Below are positions 24,351-34,150 of a stretch of 64,000 bases of DNA, in pieces. The translations under genes and the position numbers were made by a program. The stretch lies in assembly GCA_022800525.1 (NCBI GenBank), contig JAAWQM010000003.1, positions 16,072 to 80,071 on the forward strand, written 5' to 3'. This DNA comes from Oscillospiraceae bacterium. Its GTDB lineage: Bacteria > Bacillota > Clostridia > Oscillospirales > Oscillospiraceae. The stretch's first letter is position 1; each line of letters begins with the position of its first letter. The notes under the pieces were generated by a model. That model did not search any database. It was not told the DNA's origin and saw only the letters and a list, made by a program, of their open reading frames with translations.

Positions 24351-24617
24351 TTACTCGCCGAACTCGCCGGAACGAACCAGCTCGGCCAGGGCTTCCACAG
24401 CTTCCTTCTCATCGGAGCCGTCGGCGATCAAGGTGATGGTGGTACCCTTGACGATCCCCAGGGACAGAACGCCCAACAGACTCTTGGCGTTGACCCGGCG
24501 TTCATCCTTCTCAACCCAGATGCCGCTCTTGAACTCGTTCGCCTTGCGGATGAAGTAGGTGGCGGGTCTTGCGTGCAGACCGACCTCGTTGTTGATAGTG
24601 ACTTCCTGAGTATACAT
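24351..24617 (-). CDS. ptsH: HPr-family phosphocarrier protein
   Basis: NNEVGLHARPATYFIRKAN, NAKSLLGVLSLGI. Confidence 0.93.
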   Translation of the reverse strand: MYTQEVTINNEVGLHARPATYFIRKANEFKSGIWVEKDERRVNAKSLLGVLSLGIVKGTTITLIADGSDEKEAVEALAELVRSGEFGE

Positions 24618-24960
24618 ATACCTTTATCTCCTCTTCAATCTCAATCTGCATATGGACAACCAACGGGATTTACGGATATTCTTATGTTAGCAAATTTCCA
24701 CTTCCCCGTCAACGTCACATTCCACAAATTTATTTGCCCCAAACATCAATTCTCCATACGGATTTGTGGGAAAATTTATGAACACGGCAGGATTTCTTCC
24801 AGATATTGACACGGGTTTCACAGGATGCTAATTTTTTCCAGGGAGAAAGAGAATATTCCCGGCTCCCACAGCCTATGCGCCGGGGGCGGAAAACGTGCGG
24901 GAGCGAGCCGCCCTCCGCCCGGACGGTCCGCTGAGACCGGGCGAAGGACGGCGGATGGAT

Positions 24961-27654
24961 TTACCGCAGGACCGCGCCCAGCTGGGCCTCCAGGGCGGCC
25001 AGGATGGTCTTGACCTCCTCATCGGCCTCGGCGGCCACGATGCTGCGGTCATCCGCCCGGATGGTCAGGCTGAACGCCACGGACTTGCTGTCCCCGGCGA
25101 TGCCCTTGCCGCGGTAGACGTCGAAGAGGGCCACGTCCCGCAGCAGCCTGCCACCCGCCTTGCGGATGCAGCTCTCCAGCGCGCCTACGGTGACCTCCTC
25201 CCTGCATACCACGGCGATGTCGCGGGCGACGGCGGGGAAGCGGGGCAGGGGCGTGTACTCCACGCCGGGACCCTGGCTCTCCAGCAGGGCTTCGAAGCTG
25301 AGCTCGGCGCAGTACAGCGCTTCCTCCACGCCGTAGTTGGCGGCTACGGCGGGATGAATCTGCCCCACTACGCCCAGCAGCTTCTCCCCGGCGTACACAC
25401 CGGCGCAGCGTCCGGGGTGATAGGACGGGTCGGCAGAGCAGGCAGTAAAGGTGACGTCCGGCGTCCGCAGGTCCTTCAGAACAGCTTCCACCACGCCCTT
25501 TATGGAGAAAAAGTCAAAGCTCTCGCCGTAAGCGCCCAGGGTGAGCAGCTTCGGCTCGTTGGCAAGCCCGTCAGGGCCGCCGGGGAGATAGACCCTGCCA
25601 ATTTCATAAAGGCGGACGTCCTTGTTGCGGTTGTTGTAGTTCTTTGCCAGAATCTCAAGCATGGAGGGCAGGGTGGTGGTGCGCATGATGGACGTGTCCT
25701 CGCCCAGAGGGTTGAGGATTTTCAGGCTCTGGCGCAGAGGCTCGTCAGCCGCCCAGCCGATCTTGTCATAGCAGGTGGGAGAGATGAAGGAGTAGGTGAT
25801 GATCTCATCGTACCCGCAGGCGCGGCACAGCTCGCCCAGACGGCGTTCCGCCCGCTGAACAGGGGTGTAGCCGCCCTGGGTGGTCTCGCCCCGCTGGAGG
25901 GTGGAGGGAATGTTGTTGTAGCCGTAGAACCGGGCCACCTCCTCCGCCAGGTCCGCCATGCGCTGCACGTCCCCGCGCCAGGAGGGGACCTTGATAACGC
26001 CCCGTTCCATAGTGGTCTCGAAGCCCAGCCGCTGAAGGTAGGTATACATCACATTTTCCGCAACATCGGTGCCCAGCAGTACGTTGATCTTGTCCGGCTC
26101 CAGCTTCAGCATGGTAGGCTGGGGCACATGGTTCAGCACGTCGATCACGCCGTCCAGCACCTCGCCGGCCCCCAGCATTTCGACAAGCTCGCAGGCCCGG
26201 TTCACGGCGGGGAGGGTATTGAGGGGGTCCAGGCCCTTCTCGAATTTGGCGGACGCCTCGGTGCGCATCCCCAGGGCCAGGGCGGCCTTGCGGATGCAGG
26301 TGCCGTCGAAGTTGGCGGACTCAAAGACCACATCCACGGTGTCGTCCACGATTTCGCTGTTCTCGCCGCCCATGATGCCCGCCAGACCTACGGCCCGGGT
26401 CTCATCGGCGATGACCAGCATATTGGGGTTCAGCTTGCGCACATTGCCGTCCAGGGTGGTCAGCTCCTCGCCCTCTTTTGCCCGCCGGACGATGATCTTG
26501 CCGCCCTTCACGTAGCGGTAGTCAAAGGCGTGCATGGGCTGGCCGTACTCCAGCATGACGTAGTTGGTGATATCGACGATATTGTTGATGGGCCGCACGC
26601 CCATACTCCGCAGACGCTCCCGCATCCACTTGGGGGAGGGGGCAATCTTCACATTGCGGACCATCCGCGCGGTGTACCGGGGGCACAGCTCCGGGTCCGG
26701 TGTCTCCACGTCCAGCAGCTCCGGCAGATTGCCGTCCCCGCCGCCCTTGACCACTGGCTGATGGAAGTAGCAGGGCTTGTCGAAGGTAGCGGACACCTCC
26801 CGGGCCAGACCGATGACGCTCAGGCAGTCGGGCCGGTTGGGGGTGATCTCGAACTCCACCACATGGTCGTCGGCGTTGATAATGGGTTTGATATCGTCGC
26901 CGGGCTTGCAGTCCTCGTGGAGGACGAAAATACCGTCATTGATGCAGTGGGGGAACTCTCTTTGTTCTGCGTGGAGGTCCGCCAGGGTGCAGACCGTGTC
27001 GGTCTTGGTGTTGTAGGCCACCAGATCGCCCACATGAACATTGTCGCAGCGGATGTCAGGACACACCGTGGCGTCCTCTATGTCCATGCAGGTGTGATAG
27101 CTGCCGTCACCCTGGGGGGCACACTCCAGCACCTTGGCGGCCACCACCGGCCCAAAGATCTTATGCCCAGGCTGGATGTCCGCAGGAATGGAGGGCTTTT
27201 CGGGATCAATGGGCTTGTAGTCGTTGAGAAGCGCGGCGGCCTCGATGACGGCGTAGGGGAAATCCCGCTCGTCCAGGCCCAGCTCGCTCAAGGAGCACAG
27301 CATCCCGTTGGAGGGGACGCCCCGCAGCTTGCCCTTCTCAATCTTTTTCCCGCCGGGAAGCATGGCCTTGTGCAGGGCCACGGGCACCATGTCCCCCTCA
27401 TGGATGTTCCACGCCCCCGTCACGATCTGGACGGGCTCGTCCCGCCCCACGTCCAGCTGGCAGACCCACATGTGGTCGCTGTCCGGGTGGCGCTCCATCT
27501 TCTTGATGCGGCCCGCCACCACGTTTTTGATCTCCGCCCCCAGGTCCTCCGTGGTCTCCACCTTGGAGCCGGAGAGCGTCATGGCCTCCGCAAATTCTCT
27601 GTCATCGGCCTCAACGGTCACGAACTCGCTGAGCCATTTTCTGCTTAATTTCAT
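24961..27654 (-). CDS. pheT: Phenylalanyl-tRNA synthetase beta subunit
   Basis: MKLSRKWLSEFV; tRNA-binding, B3/B4, B5 and FDX-ACB regions; adjacent pheS. Confidence 0.97.
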   Translation of the reverse strand: MKLSRKWLSEFVTVEADDREFAEAMTLSGSKVETTEDLGAEIKNVVAGRIKKMERHPDSDHMWVCQLDVGRDEPVQIVTGAWNIHEGDMVPVALHKAMLPGGKKIEKGKLRGVPSNGMLCSLSELGLDERDFPYAVIEAAALLNDYKPIDPEKPSIPADIQPGHKIFGPVVAAKVLECAPQGDGSYHTCMDIEDATVCPDIRCDNVHVGDLVAYNTKTDTVCTLADLHAEQREFPHCINDGIFVLHEDCKPGDDIKPIINADDHVVEFEITPNRPDCLSVIGLAREVSATFDKPCYFHQPVVKGGGDGNLPELLDVETPDPELCPRYTARMVRNVKIAPSPKWMRERLRSMGVRPINNIVDITNYVMLEYGQPMHAFDYRYVKGGKIIVRRAKEGEELTTLDGNVRKLNPNMLVIADETRAVGLAGIMGGENSEIVDDTVDVVFESANFDGTCIRKAALALGMRTEASAKFEKGLDPLNTLPAVNRACELVEMLGAGEVLDGVIDVLNHVPQPTMLKLEPDKINVLLGTDVAENVMYTYLQRLGFETTMERGVIKVPSWRGDVQRMADLAEEVARFYGYNNIPSTLQRGETTQGGYTPVQRAERRLGELCRACGYDEIITYSFISPTCYDKIGWAADEPLRQSLKILNPLGEDTSIMRTTTLPSMLEILAKNYNNRNKDVRLYEIGRVYLPGGPDGLANEPKLLTLGAYGESFDFFSIKGVVEAVLKDLRTPDVTFTACSADPSYHPGRCAGVYAGEKLLGVVGQIHPAVAANYGVEEALYCAELSFEALLESQGPGVEYTPLPRFPAVARDIAVVCREEVTVGALESCIRKAGGRLLRDVALFDVYRGKGIAGDSKSVAFSLTIRADDRSIVAAEADEEVKTILAALEAQLGAVLR

Positions 27655-27781
27655 GTATATTTTACTCCTTTGATTACGAAAGAGTGTTGGGCTTCGCCCA
27701 AACCCAGCAGGGACGCTGTCCCTGCACCCTGCCGCCTTTGAAAAGGCGGGCGAAACTTTTATCCGCGCTGCGCGCCTTTCC

Positions 27782-28807
27782 TCAGAACTGCTCCAGAAAC
27801 CGCACGTCGTTTTCAAAGATCAGCCGCAGGTCGTCGATCTTGAACCGCCGCAGGGCTGTGCGCTCCAGCCCGATGCCGAAGGCCCAGCCGGAGTACACCT
27901 CCGGATCAATGCCGCTCATCTCCAGCACCCTGGGGTGGACCATGCCCGCGCCCAGCAACTCGATCCAGCCCTCGCCCTTGCAGGTGGGGCAGCCCGCGCC
28001 GCCGCACTTGTGGCACTGGATGTCCATTTCGCAGGAGGGCTCGGTGAAGGGGAAGTGGTGGGGCCGGAAGCGAGTAACGGTGCCTTCGCCAAAAAGCTTC
28101 TCCGCCACGGCGTTCAGCGTGCCCTTCAGGTCCGCCATGGTCACGCCCTTGTCGATGACCATGCCCTCCACCTGGTGGAACATGGGGGAGTGGGTGGCGT
28201 CCACCTCGTCCTTGCGGTAGACCCGGCCCGGGGCCACGATGCGGATGGGCAGGGGCATGGTGTCCATGGCCCGGACCTGCATGGGGCTGGTCTGGGAGCG
28301 GAGCATCACCCGGCTGTCCGTGTCAAAATAAAACGTGTCGGACCAGTCCCGGCTGGGGTGGCCCTCCTCGGCGTTGAGACGGTCAAAGTTCAGCTCCGCC
28401 AGCTCCACCTCCGGGCCGTCCATAACGGTGAAGCCCATGCCGATGAAGATGTCCTTCATCTCCTCCAGGGCGATGTTCATGGGGTGCTGGTGGCCGATGA
28501 CGGCCTGCTTGCCGGGAATGGTCACGTCCAGGGCCTCGTCCTTCAGACGCTGCTCCAGGGCGGCGGCCTCCAGCTTTTTCGAGCAGTCCTCCAGCGCGCC
28601 CTCCAGGGCGGCGCGGACGTCGTTGGCCAGCTGGCCCATGACGGGACGCTCCTCCGGGGAGAGCTTGCCCATCATTTTCAGCACAGCTGTCAGCTCGCCC
28701 TTCTTGCCCAGGTATTTCACCCGCAGGGCCTCCAGTCCGGCGGCGTCTGTTGCGGACTGGAAGGCCGAGACTGCGTCGGCCTTGATCTTTGCCAGTTGTT
28801 CTTTCAT
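27782..28807 (-). CDS. pheS: Phenylalanyl-tRNA synthetase alpha subunit
   Basis: DTFYFDTDSRVMLRSQTSPMQVRAM, GAGMVHPRVLE, WAFGIGLERTALRRF. Confidence 0.97.
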   Translation of the reverse strand: MKEQLAKIKADAVSAFQSATDAAGLEALRVKYLGKKGELTAVLKMMGKLSPEERPVMGQLANDVRAALEGALEDCSKKLEAAALEQRLKDEALDVTIPGKQAVIGHQHPMNIALEEMKDIFIGMGFTVMDGPEVELAELNFDRLNAEEGHPSRDWSDTFYFDTDSRVMLRSQTSPMQVRAMDTMPLPIRIVAPGRVYRKDEVDATHSPMFHQVEGMVIDKGVTMADLKGTLNAVAEKLFGEGTVTRFRPHHFPFTEPSCEMDIQCHKCGGAGCPTCKGEGWIELLGAGMVHPRVLEMSGIDPEVYSGWAFGIGLERTALRRFKIDDLRLIFENDVRFLEQF

Positions 28808-28861
28808 CTGTACTTTCTTCCTTTCAGAATGTAGGCCGTCGCAGACGGCCGGAGATCGTGA

Positions 28862-29884
28862 TTACTTCATGGGGAGGAGGCTGCTGAGGGGGACGTCCAT
28901 GGCCACGTTGCACCGGTTCATATCATAGAGCCCCTTGGAGATGTCCCAGCTGCCATGGTAAGTGGTTACAGTGACAGAAAAGTTTTCCTTCAGGAAATCG
29001 CTGGCCCATGCCTCCTTCTGCCCGTGGGGATAGGCGAAAAACAGCACATCCGTCCCCACGTTTTCCTCAATGAGGTTAATGCTGGTCTGGAGGTCGGTGA
29101 AGACGCGGGCCTCATAGTCCTCCCGGGCTTCGTCCTCCGCCCGCTTGATACCTCTGGGGGAGTCAGTGTGACAGTTATAGGTGTGGGAGCCGATCTCCAC
29201 CAGCCCGGATTGGACCATCTCCCTGCAGTCCTCCCAGGTCAGGTGTCCGGAATCCATGTGGAACTGGTGGTTCACAATGAGGGAAATAACGGCCTTGGCC
29301 TGGAACTCCTGCAATATCGGATAGGCGATGGTGTAGTTGTTTTGGTAGCCGTCGTCAAAGGTGAGCATGACCGCCCTTTCCGGCAGGGGGGTCCCCGCCG
29401 CCAGCTCACTGGGGAGAACAGTCGTATAGCCGTTGTCCGCCAGCCATTGCAGGTCCTCCCGGAGCCGGGTGTCCGTAAGGGTCCAGGAGTTGCACTTGGT
29501 CCCCTCCGGCACAAAGCTGTGGTACATCAGCACATAAAGCTTGGTGTTCCCGGCGGACTTTACTTCAGCCCCCGGTCTGGAGTCCTCTGGGGGAGACGCC
29601 GGGAGCGGCTGGGCCGGAGCGGAGGGCTCTGAGGGCAGGGCGGCGTCTTCCGCCGGGGCGAAAACCGGCTCCTCCGGCTGCTCGGGACCGCTTCCCCCGG
29701 CGGGGGAGGCGGCCGGCTCTGTCTCAGAACCGGCTGATGGGATGCTGGTGGGAGTTCCAGGCTCCGGCAGGCGGGACTCGTATTCCGCCGGCGGGGGCGC
29801 ATCCCCGCCGCCCTGGCAGGCGGGCAGCATGGTCAGGCAGAGAAGCGCCAAAAATAATACGCACCACTTCTGAAATACTTTCAT
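28862..29884 (-). CDS. Polysaccharide deacetylase family lipoprotein
   Basis: lipobox LTMLPACQG; YHSF, LTFDDGYQNNYTIAYPIL, IGSHTYNCH NodB motifs. Confidence 0.9.
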   Translation of the reverse strand: MKVFQKWCVLFLALLCLTMLPACQGGGDAPPPAEYESRLPEPGTPTSIPSAGSETEPAASPAGGSGPEQPEEPVFAPAEDAALPSEPSAPAQPLPASPPEDSRPGAEVKSAGNTKLYVLMYHSFVPEGTKCNSWTLTDTRLREDLQWLADNGYTTVLPSELAAGTPLPERAVMLTFDDGYQNNYTIAYPILQEFQAKAVISLIVNHQFHMDSGHLTWEDCREMVQSGLVEIGSHTYNCHTDSPRGIKRAEDEAREDYEARVFTDLQTSINLIEENVGTDVLFFAYPHGQKEAWASDFLKENFSVTVTTYHGSWDISKGLYDMNRCNVAMDVPLSSLLPMK

Positions 29885-29924
29885 CTTAAAAACTCCTTTG
29901 TACTTGTCAGGGGACGGAAGGACA

Positions 29925-30162
29925 ACAAGAGCCCTTCGCCCCAAGGCTGGGGACGAAAGGCTCAACTTCCGCGGTACCACCCGCATTCCCGCGCGGCGCG
30001 CGGGCACTTGCTGCCCGGATAACGGTGGGCATCCGTCCCGCTCTCACGGGCCGCTCCTGGGCGAACCAAGCGACACGCGCCAGGGCGGCTTTCAGCCGGT
30101 GACCGCCCCTCTCTCAGGCTGCGCAAACACGCTATTTTCCCATTCCTCACATTTTGCTGTTT
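29925..30162 (-). promoter_or_regulatory. T-box riboswitch, predicted tRNA-Phe specific
   Basis: T-box GGTGGTACCGCGG (29969-29981), TTTCGTCC, specifier TTC (30063-30065) followed by G and CCCA pairing with TGGG (30139-30142), UGGU matching ACCA 3' end; terminator 29930-29962. Confidence 0.9.
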
Positions 30163-30169
30163 ATCTTAT

Positions 30170-30198
30170 AGTATAACACAAAATCCGCCCGTTGACAA
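30170..30198 (-). promoter_or_regulatory. Sigma-A-type promoter of the T-box transcript
   Basis: TTGTCA - 17 bp - TATACT on minus strand. Confidence 0.75.
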
Positions 30199-30263
30199 GT
30201 GGTTTTGGGAAAAATCCAGGGAAAGCAATTTCTGGCGCACAATTTCCAGAATAGAAGAAGCCT

Positions 30264-30292
30264 TGCAGGGGCGGGTATTATCCGCCCCTGCG
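30264..30292. repeat. REP-like palindromic element
   Basis: GCAGGGGCGG gtattat CCGCCCCTGC. Confidence 0.55.
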
Positions 30293-30381
30293 GAATGGTG
30301 CGTGCCGGTGGATTCTGCGAACGGTGCGCGGCGCCGTGATCCGAAGATTGATTTCTCTGAAGAAAAACACTTAAATGCGTG

Positions 30382-31023
30382 TCACAGGTCTACCCGCTCG
30401 AAGCGTTTGGCGGAAATCCAATAGGCCAGAGCATTGGCGGCAGCATACATGAGGACGCCCGCCAACAGAACCGGGACCTGCCGCAGCAGGGACGCGCCGT
30501 CCGTGCCGTCCAGCCACGCCATGCCGGGGAAATGAACCGCCGCCTCCATGGCGAAGATGCCCAGGGTGACGGGGACCAGGGCGGTCAGAAACGCGGTCCC
30601 CGCCTTATAGGCGGTCTTGAAGAACCGGGTGAAGAATATCAGGTTGAAGACCCCGTAGATCATCCATCCGAAGCCGTACCAGGCCGCGTTGGGCTCAATG
30701 CCCACCGGATTGCCCTCCGGGAGGTACAGCGCGCGCAGGAACGCGAAGGGCAGCGACATCGCCAGCTGCGCCGTCTGAGCGAAGACGGCCAGCAGCAGCT
30801 TTCCCTTTATAACGTCCCGCTTGGGCCGGGGCAGCAGGGCGGTGTAGAATACGTCCCGGGTCTCCCGGTCGAACATGGCGGACTGGAACAGCCCCAGGCA
30901 TCCGAAGAAGAATACCGCGCCGTAGGGATACGCCGGAATCAGCACCAGAGCGCCCATGCACATGAAAATGAACAACGACGGGTGAGCCGCCAGACGCAGT
31001 TCCTTGTACAACAGGTCAGACAT
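30382..31023 (-). CDS. ABC-2-type transporter membrane protein
   Basis: multi-TM; follows ABC ATPase with overlap. Confidence 0.7.
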   Translation of the reverse strand: MSDLLYKELRLAAHPSLFIFMCMGALVLIPAYPYGAVFFFGCLGLFQSAMFDRETRDVFYTALLPRPKRDVIKGKLLLAVFAQTAQLAMSLPFAFLRALYLPEGNPVGIEPNAAWYGFGWMIYGVFNLIFFTRFFKTAYKAGTAFLTALVPVTLGIFAMEAAVHFPGMAWLDGTDGASLLRQVPVLLAGVLMYAAANALAYWISAKRFERVDL

Positions 31024-31762
31024 GGAGGGTCCTCCTCTCCGTGCGGATCATGATGTCCTCAAGGGTCAGCGGCGCGGTATCCTCCGGCGCGCGCAGATGC
31101 TGGAAGGACCGCAGGAACGCTTCTTTTTCCGCGCAGGCCAAAACCTTGCCGTCCTTGATGTATGTGATGCTGTCCGCGCACCGCTCTAGGTCAGAGGTGA
31201 TGTGGGTGGAGAAGAGGATGCTCCTGGACCCGTCCGCCGCCAGGGCGCGGAACAGCTCCAGCAGCTCGTCCCGGCTCACCGGGTCCAGGCCGCTGGTGGG
31301 CTCGTCGAACAGGAACAGCTCCGCCCCGTGGGACAGGGCCAGGGCGATGAGATATTTTACCCGCATCCCGGCGGATAATTCGCTGACCCGTTTCCGGGTG
31401 TCCAGGCCAAACTCCCGCAGGTAACGCTCATAGGCCCCCTGGTCCCACTCCCGGTAAAACCGCCGGGTGACAGCCGTGATGGCCTCCAGCCGCTTGTGCT
31501 GGAAGAAGTCAATGCCGCCCAGCACTACCCCGGTTTTCTGCTTGCAGGCCGTCTCCTGGGCGGGGAACGGCATCCCCAGCAGCTCGATCCTGCCTCCGTC
31601 CGGGGAGACCAGATTCAGGATGGACTTCAGCGTGGTGGACTTTCCCGCCCCGTTCTTGCCGATCAGCCCCATGATCCGGCCCCGCTCCAGAGTAAAGGAT
31701 ACCCGGTCCAGGGTAAACGAGGGGTAGGTCTTGGTCAGCCCCGCTACTGTCAGTGCGTTCAC
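31016..31762 (-). CDS. ABC transporter ATP-binding protein
   Basis: GLIGKNGAGKSTTLK, LSAGMRVKYLIALALSHGAELFLFDEPTSGLD. Confidence 0.95.
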   Translation of the reverse strand: MNALTVAGLTKTYPSFTLDRVSFTLERGRIMGLIGKNGAGKSTTLKSILNLVSPDGGRIELLGMPFPAQETACKQKTGVVLGGIDFFQHKRLEAITAVTRRFYREWDQGAYERYLREFGLDTRKRVSELSAGMRVKYLIALALSHGAELFLFDEPTSGLDPVSRDELLELFRALAADGSRSILFSTHITSDLERCADSITYIKDGKVLACAEKEAFLRSFQHLRAPEDTAPLTLEDIMIRTERRTLHV

Positions 31763-32226
31763 AATTCCGCCTCCTTCCGCTCCGCATCCTGCTGAACCTG
31801 GTTGGCCAGCTCCAGCATGTTGGCGAAAAACTGCGCCGGGACCAGGGCGATGCCCGCCGTGCCGGGGTTGGTGTCCCCCAGAACCACCAGGGCGTCCCCG
31901 TGGCTCAGGTTAAAAAGCTCCCTGGCCCGCTTGGGAATGACGATCTGCCCCCGCTCTCCCATCTGCGCCACGCCAAAAACGTGCTTGCCGCGCGGCGGCG
32001 GGGGGAAGCCGCTGGGCTTCTGCTCGTAGTGGAGCAAATCGTCCAGGGACACGCCGTACAGCTCCGCCAGCCTGTCGCAGTGGAGGACGTCCGGGGTGGT
32101 CTCGCCGGACTCCCATTTCGCCAGAGCCTGCCGGGTGACGCCCACGGCCTCCGCCGCCTTTTCCTGGCTCAGTTCCATGGTCCGCCGCAGGGCGGACAGG
32201 TTTTTCGCAAGGTTGTTCTGTTCCAT
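31759..32226 (-). CDS. HTH (XRE) + SpoVT/AbrB-fold transcriptional regulator
   Basis: LSQEKAAEAVGVTRQALAKWESGETTPD; VAQMGERGQIVIPKRARELFNLSHGDALVVLGD. Confidence 0.88.
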   Translation of the reverse strand: MEQNNLAKNLSALRRTMELSQEKAAEAVGVTRQALAKWESGETTPDVLHCDRLAELYGVSLDDLLHYEQKPSGFPPPPRGKHVFGVAQMGERGQIVIPKRARELFNLSHGDALVVLGDTNPGTAGIALVPAQFFANMLELANQVQQDAERKEAEL

Positions 32227-32410
32227 GGCTCTCCGTCCTTTCAGATTTTTCATACTTGATTATACCAGGAATCATAGGCGTTTCAACCAACGGGAGACGG
32301 CAATTTCGGTTCGTTTTTGTTGCGTATCTCTGCCGCGTGTCCTGCCGGAGCTTTACATCAGGGCCTGCCCATGCTATAATGCATCATACGACAAAAAGGA
32401 GCTGATCCAC

Positions 32411-34084
32411 ATGAAAAGAATCGTCTCTCTGCTGTTGTCCCTGACGCTGCTGCTGTCCCTCCTGCCTGGATGCAGCCAGTCCGGGGAGGACCCGCCCGCG
32501 CCAACAGAGCTGTTTTCTGTCCAGGAGCTGGCCGAAGCGGTCTTTCCCGTCTCCGGCAGGGAGGAGGCTCTGGACGTGGAGCGTCTGAACCGGGACGCGG
32601 ACTCAGACCGGCTGGCTGTCTACATCGAGGCTGTCTGCGGCCTGACCCAGGACCAGTGGGAGGACGCCGCCGTCATCCGGGGCACGGGGGCCTCCGCCTT
32701 TGAGATCATCGTGCTGCGGCTGGAGACCGGGGACGCTGCGGCGGACCTGGAGCCGGTTCTGGCGGACTACCTCACCGCCCGGGAGGGAGCCTTCACCGGC
32801 TACGCTCCCGCCGAGGCGGAGATGGCCTCCAATGGCAGGGTACAGAGGGAGGAACGGACCCTGGGCCTCTTCATCTGCCCGGCCCCGGAGAACGCCGCCG
32901 CCGCGTTTACCGCCGCGTACAATGGAGAAGAGCTGCCCGCGCCGCCGGAACCTGAACCCAAACCTGAACCTGAGCGGAATGCTCCCCCGCTGGCGCTGAG
33001 GGACATCCTGCACCGGCTGCTGCTGGAGGCTGCGTGCCCGGAGTGGCTCAGTGTGGAAAAGTCCTGGTCCAACGGCAGCAGCGGCAGGAGCGTCATTGGA
33101 AACTGGATACCCGACGGCTGGGACGGGCCGCTGAACAGCGGCTATGCCGACGACCCGCTGATAACAGGCGTCACGTATCAGGTATCCGTCCATCTGCTGG
33201 ACAGCGAGGAGGAGGCCGCCGCCCTGGCCGAGGCTTTGAACAGACAGATGGAGGAATACCGCGAGCTGGGCTTCGAGGAGGTGAATGAGATGCTGGACAA
33301 AGGCTGCGCCATTTCCTCCGGATGCTATGCCGCTCTTATTGTCAGCGACCACACTGAGGATGCGGTCCTGCTGTTCCCCCGCATTCTCAACGACCCGGAG
33401 ACCGGCGGATACTTCGACCGGCTCTACAGCCAGGGCCGGCAGACTGTGATTGCGGACCCCGACCCGGATTATCCGGACCGCGTCCGCTTCACCCCGCCCA
33501 ACGAGGAGGACATGTCCATCTATGACACCTCCGCCATTCTAGCCGCCTGGGAGGCGGGCGATCCCTCCGTCCTGTCCGGCGATGACCGGGAGATTTACGA
33601 CGCTGCAAAAGCCATACTGGCGGAGATCATGGAGGACGGCATGAGCGGTCTGGAAAAGGAGACCGCCGCTTACCGCTGGCTGGTGAACAACGTGGACTAC
33701 GACTGGTCCCACCAGGACGCGCTGGCCGAGACGGACCGGAGGGCCTACGGACCCTACGGCGGACTGGTGGACCGGGCGGCGGTGTGCCTGGGCTATGCGG
33801 TCTCCTTCCAGCTGCTGATGGACATGAGCGGCGTGGAGTGCATCACCGTGGTGGGCGCGGGCTTCAACAGCGCAGGGGACCACGCCTGGAACATGGTGAA
33901 GCTGGACGGGGAGTGGTACTGCGTGGACGCGACCTGGGACGCCAACGCGCGGGAGCAGCGCCAGGAGGAGCAGGCGTGGCGATACTTCAACCTGACCAGC
34001 GATGAGATGGCCAGAAACCACCAGTGGGACTACGCCAACACACCCGAGGCCACGGCGGAGGACCGGGGCGGCGCGCGGGCATGA
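32411..34084 (+). CDS. Lipoprotein with transglutaminase-like domain
   Basis: LLSLLPGCSQSG lipobox; VCLGYAVSFQLLMDMSGV / GDHAWNMV / WYCVDATWD triad. Confidence 0.85.
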   Translation: MKRIVSLLLSLTLLLSLLPGCSQSGEDPPAPTELFSVQELAEAVFPVSGREEALDVERLNRDADSDRLAVYIEAVCGLTQDQWEDAAVIRGTGASAFEIIVLRLETGDAAADLEPVLADYLTAREGAFTGYAPAEAEMASNGRVQREERTLGLFICPAPENAAAAFTAAYNGEELPAPPEPEPKPEPERNAPPLALRDILHRLLLEAACPEWLSVEKSWSNGSSGRSVIGNWIPDGWDGPLNSGYADDPLITGVTYQVSVHLLDSEEEAAALAEALNRQMEEYRELGFEEVNEMLDKGCAISSGCYAALIVSDHTEDAVLLFPRILNDPETGGYFDRLYSQGRQTVIADPDPDYPDRVRFTPPNEEDMSIYDTSAILAAWEAGDPSVLSGDDREIYDAAKAILAEIMEDGMSGLEKETAAYRWLVNNVDYDWSHQDALAETDRRAYGPYGGLVDRAAVCLGYAVSFQLLMDMSGVECITVVGAGFNSAGDHAWNMVKLDGEWYCVDATWDANAREQRQEEQAWRYFNLTSDEMARNHQWDYANTPEATAEDRGGARA

Positions 34085-34092
34085 AACAAAAC

Positions 34093-34122
34093 GGGGCGGC
34101 ATGACAGAAGTCATGCCGCCCC
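34093..34122 (-). terminator. Intrinsic terminator (minus-strand gene)
   Basis: GGGGCGGCATGAC-ttct-GTCATGCCGCCCC then GTTTTGTTT on minus strand. Confidence 0.8.
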
Positions 34123-34150
34123 GCAGCTATTCGCTTCATGGGCCGGGAGC

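Noticed and set aside
24895-27648. 917-aa plus-strand ORF antisense to pheT
   Set aside because: Shadow ORF with His/Gly/Val-rich sequence and no domain
29898-30176. 92-aa plus-strand ORF upstream of the deacetylase gene
   Set aside because: Interval is a T-box leader on the minus strand
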